In this document: positions 1-12,659 of the stretch, piece by piece
Position numbering within the stretch: the stretch's first letter is position 1
Layout of the letters: each line of letters begins with the position of its first letter
Assembly (NCBI GenBank): GCA_963931995.1
Contig: OZ008369.1
Coordinates: 1,364,001 to 1,428,000 of the forward strand
Origin: Phaonia tiefii
Taxonomy: Eukaryota > Arthropoda > Insecta > Diptera > Muscidae
DNA: 64,000 nucleotides
Direction of reading: 5' to 3'
Notes under the pieces: model-generated
What the model saw: the letters and a program-made list of their open reading frames with translations, nothing else
Told to the model about the DNA's origin: nothing
The model's database searches: none
Made by a program: the position numbers and the translations under genes

Positions 1-724
1 CTTAAAAGAAGAGAGTATCAACACAAATGGGATAACTTTTGTGCGTATGTGTTTAATCACATACCCATGTTGACAAATTATTTCTGTGTTTACCGTAACT
101 GCAAATTAACAATACTGGGGTGAATGAAACATCCCAGTAGGCCGTCCCTTTGATACATCATGAAAGAATCGTGGTCGACCACGTCTTAAAATACATTCTG
201 AGGGCATTTCTAGCAAATCCTTTGCAATCGTAACACATCAATGTGAATGATCTTGTCGTTCACGATGAAGTAGGCGAAATTGTGAATGACTATACCGTTG
301 ACGACAAAGTAACCTCCAATTTCTGTCAATTTCCTCCAATTAAGTCAAAATAATAATAATAATAAATAATTATTTATTCAATTCATTAAATTCAAATAAT
401 AATTTATTTTATTAATGTATATCGAAGTTTAAGAATAAAAATATATCGACCCCTATTTTCGATTATATCGTAGGCAATTTACCGAAATTTAGTTTTTTGT
501 TGCAAATAGGTTATAAGTACTAGTTACAACGTCCCATAAATTCATAGAGTTTGAATTTGTAGCGTTACGGAAAAAAGCAGAGTACATTTTATCGTTTGCT
601 TTGTTTACATTTTCACATACAGGCACTGTGAGTATAGAACTTTACTGTTCTATACCACTATAGTTTTAATCGAAGTTGCGTTGACATTTGCAATGACTGA
701 ATGCTTAACCAGTACATATGTAAG
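1..724. other. AT-rich DNA, no gene seen
   Basis: I see no coding frame with recognisable content here. There is a short AAT/TAA-rich stretch near 345-420 and otherwise unique-looking AT-rich sequence up to the edge of the family T repeat. Confidence 0.6.
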
Positions 725-1838
725 TTTCAGTCGGTTGAACCGACTTAATCATACCCTCACCATACCATACCTCATCCATTGCGTGGGAGTTCTGTTAAAA
801 AACGCCCATACTCAAAAGTGACCATATTCAATAGCAGATTGATATTCCGCTAAATATTATTGAATACCCAAATTAGTTAGTTACCCTCCCAATATTTATA
901 TGCGAGGTACAAAAATGAGCATGCCAAAATTTTGATCAGTACCAAATTTTATTAAGATCGGTTATGATATATTGGAAATATCAAATACAATATCAAAACC
1001 CCAAATACGCATAACTTTTGTATGGGAGGTACGAAACTGGACGTGGCACAATAGTCAGTTATTAGTTACACAGTACCTTTTAGCAAAATATTGAATAGTA
1101 CCGAATTTTATTAAGATGGGTAGTTGACCCAACTTTTATATGGGAGGTACCAGAATGGGTGTGACAAAACAGCTTATTTTCTATAGGAGAGCTTTATTTG
1201 GCTAAATACTGACTGGTACAAACTTTCATAAAGATTGGTTTGGTTTTACGGGACTTCTCATGCCGAACAACCAGACCGCCAAACAACTTTTGTATGGGAG
1301 GTACCACAATGGGCGTTTGATAACGTGAAGCCTTATACCTAATTTCATTAAGGTCGGAAGTATTTCACGCGATTTATCGTATTGACAACCCGGTCGAACA
1401 CCCTGTTTTGTATGGGAAGTACAAGAATGGGCGCGACAATCTCGCCCATTTTCTCCAGTTAAGTAGGCATTTACAGATTATTAACCGGTGTGAGAGTTGA
1501 AGCTAATCACATCTACCAGAAGAAATGTTTGAAAGAAATATGGTTTTGTGCTAAATGTGTCGATTTGTATGGGATGTACCAGAAGGGGCGTGGTCAAAAC
1601 GCCCATTTTCAATTCCAAACTCAATATTGGCAAATAATAGTCACTGACAAAGTTTCATTGTCATCTGTAAAGATTTACGGCAGTTATCGTGTTGACCGTC
1701 TTAAAAAGTCCTAAAACGTCTTAAAAAGTCCTAAAACAAATTTCGTCCAAAGATACTAAGGGTATAATTTGGTTCCTTCTATGTGTTACATTTTTTACGT
1801 ATTAAATGATATATACCCCCATCTTATGGTGAGGGTAC
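725..1838 (+). repeat. Family T repeat, copy 1 (six ~120-155 bp units)
   Basis: The outer edges carry the same word in opposite orientation (TACCCTCACCAT near 753, ATGGTGAGGGTAC at 1826-1838). Inside, a degenerate word resembling TATGGGAGGTAC recurs near 899, 1021, 1139, 1290, 1410 and 1567, each time followed by a GGGCGTG-like word and later by an ATTAAGATCGG-like word. The same order of units and both edges recur on the other strand at 28.68-29.96 kb, which fixes the boundaries. No protein is encoded; the 74-codon frame at 1490-1714 is a by-product of the repeat. The style resembles dispersed muscoid-fly repeats bounded by CCCTCACCATA-like words. The transposition class is unknown; Helitron-like or TIR element are both possible. 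Confidence 0.75.
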
Positions 1839-1977
1839 AAAAAGGGGCTTTTTCAAAATACATAATAGCGAAACAGAAGTTTTTTTTTTTGTGTTTATAA
1901 AAGTATATATAAAAGAAATCTTTATCGTCAGAGGTACGTAATCAGGAATATAATCGAATCGGAAGCCATTTATATCG

Positions 1978-2590
1978 ATGATAGCATTCTTTTTGAAAAG
2001 TTCAACTTTTGTTACTAGTGTTAAAGTAACATTCTTACTGCCCGGGCACACCATGATGCCAGATTCGGTACACAGTACAATAGAATCTTTTATCAAAAGA
2101 AGAACAATATGGGCTCCTTCAGAATGGACAGCTTTAATACGTAACTCACGCACAAGTCCAAGAAATTACGAAATTCGATGTATAAAATACTCCGAATTCC
2201 GAGATTGGAAGTCATTCTCTCAAACATTTCTACCTTATAAAAATAAAATGAAGTTAAACAGTTTGAGATCTGTGCAGTTCGACAAGGCTAACCCTTATAT
2301 AAAATTAGATTACGGCTACTTCGAAAATGGTGAAATGCAGCCGATTAATACGAGTACTTTATTATTGATTAAAAACAGCATTCTAATATTATAGAAACTG
2401 GACCTAAACAAATTTATAAAGAAAGACTAAAAATTTCTGAAGCAAAATATGAGGACCTGCAAACTCTGTGAGAAAGGTATAATTCCTGAGCGATATCACA
2501 ACGAGTACATGCAAACGATCTGCAGCAAAAATATTCAAGACGCATTGGCAGAAACTGACAATAAAAATGAAACCGTTCAGAGTGACTAAT
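1978..2590 (+). pseudogene. Broken coding region of unidentified TE-like protein
   Basis: An open frame runs from 1978 to 2394 (138 residues). Coding-like sequence continues past its stop in other frames: a lysine/glutamate-rich segment around 2402-2465, then, one frame over, residues reading CEKGIIPERYHNEY to about 2590. The C-terminal pattern (acidic residues, leucines, IIP, then YH) resembles the end of proteins I associate with insect transposable elements, but I cannot name the family. The in-frame stop and the frameshift near 2465 argue for a decayed copy. It starts about 140 bp after the end of family T copy 1. A 109-residue minus-strand frame (1824-2153) overlaps it, so strand choice for the first part is not certain. 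Confidence 0.35.
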
Positions 2591-3210
2591 ATTATATAAT
2601 ATAATAAATGCAGTATGTAAATTAAAAGAAAACTTTATTTAAATATAATTAATTGAATAAAAATGCAGTTTATTTAAACAATCCGATGGTTTTTAATATC
2701 TACATTAAACAGCATAAAAACTATCGTAACCGCCAATACTATGATCAATTGGCTCTCAGCATGCTCGCGAAAAGTATCGTAATGATTGGTCTTATTTCTT
2801 GTTAGAAAGCTACCATTTAATAATATTGTTGTCCATTAAAATTCAAATAAAGTATTATTGCACTGCGTAAGGAAACAACAATAAAAACCCTCTCCTATAA
2901 AATTTGCCTTTTGTCGCTTACGATATAATCGCAGATAGGGCTCGGTATAAAAATGCCAATTCACTTATTACAAAAGAAAGTGTATACAAATAATAATAAT
3001 AAAATAAAAATAATAAAATAATTAAAGATCGTCCTTTTCGGCTTCAGGTTCTCATTCCTCTGAATTGTTTTGCTTCCATTTGCTTATATTTGCTATAAGA
3101 GAACTATAAGTAGTCAAACAAGTTATATCTATGACAACGTATAAGACATCGTCGCCCATTATGTCATGTTTACATTCAAATGTATTATAAATGTTTTTAT
3201 TTGGGCAAAC
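2591..3210. other. AT-rich DNA with AAT microsatellite-like tract
   Basis: No gene seen. Short AAT/ATA runs occur at about 2985-3025. Confidence 0.5.
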
Positions 3211-3213
3211 TAA

Positions 3214-3421
3214 TGGCCAGTTTCATAAAACGAATTTTGAAGAACGAACGAATCGGCCAAAACTAACACGGAAATAAATAGGATTTCATAGGTAAAATGA
3301 GGTAACTCTTTTAGAATTATGTGCAGGGTGCAAGGGAGGAATGAATATAAATAATACTTCTGACCTACAGCATTCACATAACGTAATAATTTACGTAAAT
3401 TCGTTTTATGAAAACAGGCCA
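3214..3421. mobile_element. PIF/Harbinger-like MITE, 208 bp
   Basis: The left end reads TGGCCAGTTTCATAAAACG and the right end is its inverted complement with one extra T (TGGCCTGTTTTCATAAAACG when reversed). TIRs are about 24-26 bp. TAA lies directly on both sides (3211-3213 and 3422-3424), fitting the 3-bp TWA target duplication typical of PIF/Harbinger. The interior has no coding capacity; the 70-residue minus frame here is only the MITE read through. Superfamily assignment rests on the TSD and on the GGCC-start TIR. Confidence 0.75.
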
Positions 3422-3424
3422 TAA

Positions 3425-6400
3425 ATATATTATATAAAAAAGAACTGTTACTTGGTAAATATAACGCGGACGAACGAGTGCCTTATAGCTTTTCATTGCA
3501 ACCGATTTCAAAATTTTTCGGAAATTCTATTCGAATTTTCTAGCAAGTTGTTTCAAATATTTCCATTTCTTAAAATAAATTGGTTCTGGTAGATACATGA
3601 TAAGTAACTAATGGAAATTAAATCCATAATTCACATCTGTGCGAAATTCAGTCACTCGGTAGAATAATTATCTTTTTTTCGGTCGAAATAATTTCAGCTG
3701 AGAAAAAATTTCTAATTAACAGAAGAAAACAGCTCTTGAACACACTTGCTCTATTTGAACTTTAGACCGTGGTTGACAATTTTAATCTTAAAATTGATTC
3801 AGGAAGAAACAGTCTGTGACTTCAATAAATAAATAATTTTGCATCAAAAAATATACTCCCTGACCGATAAACAAATGATGCTGCTCAGCGTATATCATGC
3901 AACAATTTATGCGAATAATATTTTTGATGACCGAAACTCGCTGCTAATCGGTTAAGTATCCCGCTTAGTGTAACACAACCAATTTACATTATGTAATTGA
4001 CCGATTGAATAGCTGCTGTAAAAACATCTTTAAGTTCTGTTCACATACGCAACAACTGATTTGGAACCATTCCAATGACACTTGAAGTGAAGCTTATGGC
4101 CGTCGCGTATTCAATTCAGAAAATGCGTTCAAACAATTCCGTAAATGATAAGCCCAATCATTGTTCGAACGTTCTGAGTATGCTACTCCATAAGTATCAT
4201 TGAATCATCGCCTCCAGGTATACGGCGACGGTTACCACACCGCACATGAGACTCATACCACACTATACGACACTCGTAGAGAAGTTTCCACTAGAGACGA
4301 CGTTGGTGGCGGAGCCAACCAAATTGCAAGGGAAGAAAACACTATAAAGCCAATTACAAATCTATGGGTTATTGTTATTTTCACGTTGCTGTTGAGTGTT
4401 TTTTTTTTTTTTGCTACCAAAAAGTAGTGGCAAATTGATGACCCGAGGCCATTCCGTAGTACACTAATAAGATGATTTTTGTGACAGATGTGTCACACAA
4501 AATCTATAAATTTCGTTGACAGAATTACGGAGGAAGGATGACGGCGGTTCATGGCGATGTGTAATCATTAAAAACCACCAGTTGTTGATAACGTTGTACT
4601 GGTGCTAGTGAAGAAGGAGATTCCGTTCAGTTTCGTTACTCTATGAGAGAAGAAAAACCCATATAATCATCTGATTTTTTCGGTTATAATTATTTTTCAA
4701 TTGCATTCGGGATGAAAACATTCACATGAGAGTGTGTGGGTTAAGCCATGAATTATCCATTATATAGTTAAGGTACATGTGCATGTCACATTCCCACTGT
4801 TACCCATAGAAATCGGTTTGATCGCCCTACATCCTTGTGGACGTATTTAAGAAAATTTTAATGAAATTTCCAATAGAAATAACCCTTCCATGTGTTTCTT
4901 GAATGAGGAATATCCCTCACTTCCCGCTTCGTATTAACTTTCGATTAACTTTGCTTAATTAAAGAAAAGGTGTCAATCTCGTTTTGTTTTGTCGATTTGG
5001 TATCCATATCCATTCAATACTTTTGGTATTTAGAGATCGATCGATTATACTTGGATGTTTAATAAGTTCCATTCTAAGGAGATGACCGTTTAAATCCTTT
5101 TATTGTTGTAGTTTTCATATCGTTCCTGTTAGACACAACCCTTTTTTTGATTGGGATGACGATAGAGTGACAGCCAAGGCTTTTGTTTTACTATCACGGA
5201 TGACAAACAGATTTTTGTAGCAACTTGTTTGCTATGGAGTGGAAGGACAATAGCCAGTAATTGTCATTCGACAGCAAGGATGGACGTAGTTCGATATCTT
5301 TGGAGAGGGGATTAATATGAAGTCGTGGATATTTACAAACCTCAGAATTAAATGCAAGACAACATAGATGATGTGGGTTCTTTCGGTTTGGAAAAATTAT
5401 AATTTTTCGTGGCAAACACTAGAATATTCGAATAAACATTCAGATGAGAGTCCTCGTTGTGGGCGTTGAATATATAAATTATGGCAGGTTCATGAATATA
5501 TGTTCCAGTTCATGTAATCATTTGGCGGTGTCGTTATGTGCACTCACAAAACAGGCTTAGAAAGCAAAATATCCTATATCGGTTCAGTTAGATACTAACA
5601 CATTTTCCTGGGGTATGTCAGAGTCAATCTTCATCTGCTTTGATATATCCATAGTATGTGTTAATTGTAGATTTGTCAGGACATTGCTCGCAGACACTTA
5701 GAGCAAATTGTTGATATGAACCATTCAATTTTATGCCCTTCTCTTTTCGGCCTGTCCCTGCTTCACACTGAAACTCCCACATATGTTTGATTTTCATTCC
5801 CCTTTATTAAGGGAGGATGTGCACTCTTCTTGGGCCTGTCTAGCGCTCTTTTTTTTATTTTTTTTTTTATTTTTTTTTTTGTTGACAGTAGTTTAAGTAA
5901 CCACATGAGCAAACATTTGGCCAACACTGTTCATAGGATGACAACAATAAAATTAAAACCGTACAAAAACAGATTAGACCATGTCGCATAAAACATAACA
6001 ACAACAAAATAAAAAGGACGAAAAGGCAAACAAAAAACTGTCTCCGCACGATTACCCGTAGTGCCTCAGCGCCATTGATGGAGCGGAGATATGTGGAAAA
6101 GAACGCACGATTTGCACAAAGTCCTGATAGTAAGGCCTCTAAACAGGGCAGATGTCACAATTGAAATTGAATTAAATGCGAAGTAAGATTGATTGTCTAT
6201 CTGCCCCAAAGCGAAGCCAGTCAAAGACAATCGTCCTGCGACAGGCAGCAGCCATATTCTTCCTCACGAGTTAAATGGCTTCCATTTTTTATTTGCCATA
6301 GCAGGCAGTTCTTCTAATCAGCATCAAATGAAGCAAAATTTAGCCAAATTTAAACAACGAGCTGGTGTATCTCCAGTTAAGACTGTAATGTTAATTTGGG

Positions 6401-7390
6401 CAATTTAAACAAATTGAATATAATTTTATCTTCATGGATGTGCAATTGTGTTTTGACTGCTTGTGTACTTGAGCCTGAAGTCGTGGATGATTTCATTTAA
6501 ATGTTGTGCAAAAAGCCGAAACAAACTTAATGCCTTTAATCAGGATCGTTCCTGCAAAAAGAGAGCTTTCCACACTATGGCCCTGGCTTCTGATTCGGAA
6601 CGTACGAACGAACAGCCTTAGGACTACTATATATGTAAACACATAACAATTTAATAGACGCGTAGCTAAAGTGTGTGGATGCCTCGGTATCATTCGCTGT
6701 TGTGAGAAAAAAGCTAATAATAATCCCCTAGAGGATTACCGTAAATTGTCTGCAACTGTAATCTCCCTCACATTTCATTACTTCAAATACATTTCGGACG
6801 TAACACACTAGATCTGGTACACTACAGTAGGCAAATGGATAGACCGAACTTTGTTTTTCTATTTCTATTAAAGAAATTAGCGATAATCACAAACACTAAT
6901 TATTAACAACAAAATATAAAAATTGTTCGGAGACAGGATTCTAGGTCTCAGCTTTTCAAAATAATGCTCAGCACTTACCACACTATCTCTTTCCACAAAA
7001 AGAATATTTCGTCGCAGTGGCAAAACATGTTCTTTAATATTTTTACATTTCGCCAACCAAAAGTTTAGTACGTTTGACGATTTTGTCGTTGCTGCAGCGC
7101 AGCATGTCAAACCAGACGATTTTGACCATTGCGTCGTTGCGTTACTGTCATAGATTAATTTATACATAGATTTGTCAACTCGCTCATCGGTTTAATGATT
7201 GAAGGGAAGCGAACTCGTGTTTCAACGCTAAGAGAAGAATTCTGTCGCTGAGGTTTGACAAACACAGGTGAAATTGTTACTGTGAATGTTCAAAATATGG
7301 AAATATATGTACATCGTGAATGCTCAAAACTAATAATGAAGGATTTTGTTCGACATTGTGATAGAACTTTGTTTCTTTAGGTTATCTCAA
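3425..7390. other. Gene-poor AT-rich DNA
   Basis: About 4 kb with only short, domain-free frames. A 75-residue frame at 4200-4427 ends in a hydrophobic segment (IVIFTLLLSVFFFF) over a poly-T run and is probably spurious. A T-rich tract sits near 5849-5880. I find no conserved domain, splice-bounded exon chain or RNA gene. Confidence 0.5.
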
Positions 7391-7399
7391 ACATTTTTC

Positions 7400-8060
7400 T
7401 ACTTTATTGATGTGTTAACATCTATAGCGGTGTATAGGGAGTAAATCTATCAAAGTCAGATTTTATGCTGCTACTAAAACCAGATTTTATGCTGCTGCTA
7501 AAACCAGATTTACTGCGACTGCGAAAGAGAATAATGACGTGTTAAAGAACAATGAGCGAGCAAGAGAGCAATGAAAGAGTGGTGTGGCAGGGGTGAGGCA
7601 ACGAAATTGTGTCTATAGCGTATGTATTAACATAATAATGTATGTATGTTCATGTGTCTGTTGCTGTTGTTGAACGGAGATATAAAGCATAGCCACGCAA
7701 AATTTCATTTGCAAGCCCATGGGCTTGCGCAGTCGACGTTATGGTGACACACTATTACGACAGCTACTTCGTACAAAGTATGTGTGATGTTGTGTGTTTG
7801 GCTGTTTCGTTGCTGTTGATATGGCAAACATGTGGTTATGTGACACACGTATACGTCAGCTACTTCGGACAAAGTATGTGTGATGTTGTGTGTTTGGTTG
7901 TTTCGTTGTTGTTGCTATGGCCAAACAAAGCGAGTCATTTGATGTTCAGCATTGCCCGGAGTATACAAAAAAACTTTTATTTTTTATTTTCCAATGAAAA
8001 AGTAAGAAGAAATTATAAAATAGCTAATCGATGTGTTTGATGTTTATTTATATATGGAAC
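7400..8060 (+). repeat. Family E repeat, copy 1
   Basis: Begins around the palindromic word GATGTGTTAACATC (7409-7422), which is also at 11906-11919 at the start of copy 2. It shares with copies 2 and 3, in order: a GCGAAAGAGAATAATGACGT-like region, a run about AGAGAGCAA, a TAGCGTATGT..AACATAA..AATGTATG run, and CATGTGTCTGTTGCT. The word TATTTTCCAATG near 7985 is shared with the end of copy 3. It contains a 25-bp tandem of 2.5 units (about 7455-7515) and a 96-bp tandem duplication at 7745-7930. The TE class is undetermined; the palindromic start would fit a Helentron-type element but the 3' hallmark is not clear. Confidence 0.6.
7741..8040 (+). CDS. Small ORF containing a 32-residue tandem duplication (doubtful)
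   Basis: A 99-residue frame starts with ATG at 7741. Two copies of a 96-bp unit (offset 7745 to 7841) give a repeated 32-residue block that includes SYF.QSMCDVVCL.VSLLL in both copies, hydrophobic and cysteine-bearing. Because 96 is divisible by three, the frame survives the duplication without selection having to be invoked. It lies inside a dispersed repeat, has no recognisable domain, and ends in low-complexity sequence. I regard it as more likely fortuitous than a gene. Confidence 0.12.
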   Translation: MVTHYYDSYFVQSMCDVVCLAVSLLLIWQTCGYVTHVYVSYFGQSMCDVVCLVVSLLLLWPNKASHLMFSIARSIQKNFYFLFSNEKVRRNYKIANRCV

Positions 8061-10556
8061 TTCGGTTTTCCGGCCAGTTGTAGTTAACGCTTTAATTATA
8101 CATATTCATCGCAGCAATGAAGCATATAAGTCACAGTGATGAAAGTTTTTCAATTAAGGAAATCGTTTTTGTTGCTGCGATGAAACTGTATCTTAGCTCA
8201 GTTTCAATGTAAACATTCGATAAGGTAACGAACAAAATCATTTGTGTAACGAAGATTTTGTGCTCTGTGCTACTCTTCATTTTCTCCAATACTTCTGGTC
8301 GCAGTTTGCGTTGTGCATTATGCTGTTCCACCAGGCATGCAATGTTTTTCCTCTAGCTATCCCGAACCCGATGTGACGGAGGTGGTGTTTTACTAGCTGT
8401 TCATGATATTTTCCCGTCTTCCTTAATTGACATCAATAACAATAACGATATTGAATTTATATCTTGTTGTATATTTTTCTCCAACTTTAAAATTTTTACT
8501 ATTTGTTTTTTAATTTTGTTCCTGATTACTGTTTTAATTTAATTAATATACTTTAGTTTTGTATTTAATTTGTAACTGAAGATATGTAAAATTATATTTT
8601 TCCAGCTGTTTTTAGCCGAGTAAATAAATAAATAAAAAAAAAAAAAAATCCCTAATCATTGCTATTTGAAATATTTTATAACTATTTTTAGATCCTTAGA
8701 ATAGTTGAAGACGTATTTGGAAAAGATTGGGCGTAGAAAGTCGCATTATATCAGGAACTTTAATAATGGTGCATTAAAATAGAGCTTTTAAAGAGCTCAG
8801 TAATCGGCTATTTAGGTTGGGCAGAACTAGAAGTCACTATACTATATACTTTTCACATCAAAATGATTAGATTTTCGTTAAAAATGGTTTATAAACTATT
8901 GTTTATGTACATAATAAAAGAGATAACTTGCAGGGTGTCACAAAGTCTCCATACACTCACTGCATTCGGTGGAGTGAGTGTTCTTACTACAGAATATACC
9001 CTGATATTTCCGCGTCGTTATTTTCATTTTCCTGTCTTTCTTAGTGGAACTTCTCATAGACTTTTACAGCTTTGTAATAAGGATAATTGTTTGGAATCAT
9101 GTTTGCTTCGTACTTTTACTTTTATGGTCATAAACATAATTTACTCGGAATGCGTAACGCACTTTGCAGCAATAAGATAAAGTCAAAGTGGCACGAACAA
9201 CGCTGAGAGTCCACAACTATTTGGAGGGTTTAAAGGTCATTTTTGTACGGAGGCAAAGAGCAAAGAAATCTCTAAATCATCTTCGACGTAATATTTGTAA
9301 TTGCTTAAAAGGCACGATTTGTTAGTGCTGGTAGTAGAAGCCACTGGTGTTGCTGCTAATTTGCATATTCATGTGGGATTTATGGGCAGTGGTGGCATTG
9401 TTCTATGGACTCGTACTGACTGACTAACCCTCACTCACTAACGCAGCCATTAGCAAAAGCAACACCCATGTTCCGTGTAGTTACTTCCAATCTCCCAATA
9501 GTCCCTTCATTACTTTTATTTAAGTATTAGTTCTCTTGATGTTGTCCTTTGGTTCCTGTTTTCTATGAGTGTGTGTAATAAGCATCATAACCTTATGACA
9601 TACTAACAATTTTGTTATTGTTGAGCTTGTACTATTATGATGTTCCTGTTTCAGTCGATACATTATGTTTGCCTCCATCGTTGTTCTGTGAGTAGGAGAG
9701 ATATTGGAAGAAGCGGCCGGCAGTGGTTAATTTCGATACTATTTCAATATTGCGACCGTTTAATGTTCATCGTTCACTCGCCCCGCTTGGTGTCATTGGG
9801 ACTACCACCACCACTACGAGAATATTTGGCTAATAGAAATTAATGTTTATTGTTTGCCAAGGAGGCCTTCCAGGAACATTTTCTCACACGCGCCCAGTTG
9901 AATTCATTGGTTAACATTTTGGTATATTTTTCCAGCTTATTAAGGACATTGTTTCAATCGTGGATAAGCAATAACCCAACTAGTATAACGCCTTGAATGT
10001 GGGAAAATTTCGTTCAACAAAATCGAAACCTCATTATACGGCAGCACATACTTCAACCAGTAAGATTTCCAACCCACTAAAGTCACGTCAGTCTGATTTA
10101 CATGACAATATGTTAAATAAGCCACTACGACCATAAAGAGATCAGTTGGTAATTATGCATTAATCTGTTGAGGAGTAACGATCCTATGGCCTTGCCAGAT
10201 TCATCCTATATTAGGCTAAGAGTTTTATTTTGGACCACACAACTTCTCGACAAACCTTATTCGACATACCTTTACTTTAAGAGATTTTCAATTACATTGC
10301 ATTTACATATTTCCTCACCGTTAAGAGGTGTTTGTTTCAAATTCTATAACGGCTCTTCGTAGGTCAGTGATCGCCTTCGTTTCATAGTCAAACAAATAAA
10401 CTTCAAATTGCCTAACTCAACAAATGTTTAACAATCATGTTGGTCATGAGTTTATTTTTTTCGTCTCATATAGTTATATGCGAGCAATCCATATATGGGT
10501 CGAAACAAATCAAACACACCAACACAAAATAATTTTGATTCCTTCCCTGACCACCT
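8061..10556. other. Gene-poor AT-rich DNA
   Basis: No domain-bearing frame. An A-rich run lies at about 8635-8648. The small open frames here (for example 8863-9180) show no recognisable protein features. Confidence 0.5.
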
Positions 10557-10733
10557 TACGGTGTCACTATCGAGTATTTAGACATTTAAAATCTTCTCAA
10601 AATATTCGGAACCGGTGTAAAATCACCGGGCGTGTAAATCAGGGTGTGTAAAAGTAGACAGCGCACAGATCACTGGTTGTGAGAAGCCCTCCCAATCCCT
10701 TCATGGGATGTAATGGGAAACCATTTTTTGTAT
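10557..10733 (+). mobile_element. tRNA-derived SINE, family S, 5'-truncated copy
   Basis: Contains the family S body words CACTATCGAGTATTTAG, CTTCTCAAAATA, GGAACCGGTGTAAAA, GCGCACAG, CACTGGTTGTGAGAAG and the 3' end TTCATGGGATGTAATGGG followed by A/T-rich sequence. The tRNA-like head with A and B boxes is missing. Confidence 0.75.
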
Positions 10734-11890
10734 CATCATACTATATGGTGCGAAATATACGAGGTTATTATGTTCAACTAACAGTACATATAAGTATATC
10801 AAACTAGAGCAGTCGGAGTTTGATTACTGTTGATTCATATCAAAGTGTTTTTAAAGGATTCATACCAAAGAACGTTTTGGCGAAACTTGATTTCCGAACT
10901 GGATTTTTAAGAGTTTGTTTTCTTTTAAAGTGACATTAAAATAAATCCCCTTCATTTGTCTACACAATAAACCAGGTTGGAAATAACGGGTGCGATTTAA
11001 ACAGTTTAGGAACTTTAACTCAATACATTACAATACATACATTTTCCTCAAAAAGTAAGTTATGACAGCAAAATGTGGCACACGGTACTATATAACTAAA
11101 TGCCGTTATACGTAAACGGACGCATTAATTATTTCCTCTCTGGTTCCTACCATACAAACATCGTTTTAATTTTCAGAAATATCACTAATTTGGAATACAG
11201 CTCCGTCTACTTGACATTGGATTACTGAAGAGCAGAATCGTACCTACACACCAACAATTAAGTAAACACCATCAAACCTAAACAAATGGAATGCACTAGA
11301 AATATTTAAAATAGATTAGTAATTTAACTCCAAGGTACCGCTTACTAAATATCCAATAGCACTAGCAATGCAATCACAATACAAAAATGGAGAAGACTTG
11401 GGAAAGTTCTTGACAATTAACACGTTTGGTGACGAAAAAATTTATAAATTATAGTAGTTTTCCTATTAGACCAACCGATTAGGTAATTCTTATATTTTTT
11501 AGTTGTGATATCGACATTTCGTTCTTTTTACACGTGCCGTTTAGGAGATAAGATAATTTCAGAATCCCTTTTGATGGTCCCAATAATTTCTGCGCGCCCA
11601 GGGCCTCAAGATACATATATTAATCCGCCTCCACCTACCCGTCGTTGAATTTTCGATTCCTAGTGTATTTTGAAAAAAAAATTTGGTCAATATGGGACTC
11701 CAACGAATGAAAGGTATGAGCACAAAAGAAAAATTTATTTCAAAAGTCTGATAAATTATTTTTCGTGTTTTTCCGTCGCTCTTTTGCATCTTTCTCAAAG
11801 CATTTCGTGAATTAACGTTTAATTACGTTTATTTGTAGTATTTTCAAATTATTTCATAATATTTTTGCGATTCGACGCTCCGTTTCCGAG
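10734..11890. other. AT-rich DNA, no gene seen
   Basis: No supported coding region. The word GGGCCTCAA followed by TTAATCCGCCTC (around 11599-11626) also occurs near 45440-45465, pointing to a further low-copy dispersed element whose edges I cannot set. Confidence 0.45.
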
Positions 11891-11892
11891 AT

Positions 11893-12560
11893 ATATCCAC
11901 TTTTTGATGTGTTAACATCTATAGGCACGGGTATGGACTAAATTCACAAAGTGAATACATCCCAACACATTTTGTCCGACTGCGATCACAGATTGTTTGG
12001 TGTTAAACTCCTCCGAAACGGCTGGACCGATTTGTATGAAATTTTGTGTGCATATCGGGTAGGTCTAAGAATCGGCTAACATTTATTTTTCATACCCCTA
12101 AATGATAAGGGTGACTCACCCCTAGAACACAGATTTGTCCGACTGCGAAAAAAAAACACACACTGATGTAGCGGCAGCGAATAGTTGTCTTCTGTGGGTG
12201 AGGAGACCTCTCAGAGCTAAGAGAATAATGACGTGGTTATACGTATATAAAAATGAGATAGCATGAGAGCAACGAATATTGTGTAAACTAGTGTAGCGTA
12301 TGTACGAACATAACAATGTATGTACATATGTATGTATACACATGTGTCTGTTGCTTTGCATTCTCTTTGTTTTTTGTGGGAATAAAACAAAAAGTATTAA
12401 GCAAGAAAATAATGACACTTGTCTTTAAATATTTTTAATTGTTAAGTATTAATATTATTTAAATGACACGTTATCATATGATTGAACGCCTTTTTAAATT
12501 CTTTATATTATTTAAATTCTTTATATAAACTTCACCTATCTGTACGCATATATGAATGCA
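11893..12560 (+). repeat. Family E repeat, copy 2 (uninterrupted reference)
   Basis: Starts near the palindrome GATGTGTTAACATC (11906-11919). It runs through GTCCGACTGCGAAAAAA, AGAGAATAATGACGTGG, ATAAAAATGAGATAGCA, ACGAACATAACAATGTATG, CATGTGTCTGTTGCTTTGC and TTGTGGGAATAAAACAA to TTAATATTATTTAAATGACA and ATTGAACGCC. This copy has no insertion, so it works as the empty-site comparison for copy 3. Just upstream, at about 11860-11900, lies GACGCTCCGTTTCCGAGATAT, a word also found at 13300-13325 and, similar and same-sense, at about 17805-17830. Confidence 0.65.
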
Positions 12561-12659
12561 TGCATTCCGAAAAAATATTGGATTGATTTTTAACTCTTTT
12601 CCCGCGATCCAATCCTGCTGAAACTTCGCAGGCAAACTAATGTCGACGACAAAAAATTA

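Noticed and set aside
12122..12418. 98-codon minus-strand ORF (KTKRMQSNRHM)
   Set aside because: The same peptide recurs at 16030-16218 because both lie in family E; it is a repeat by-product with no domain.
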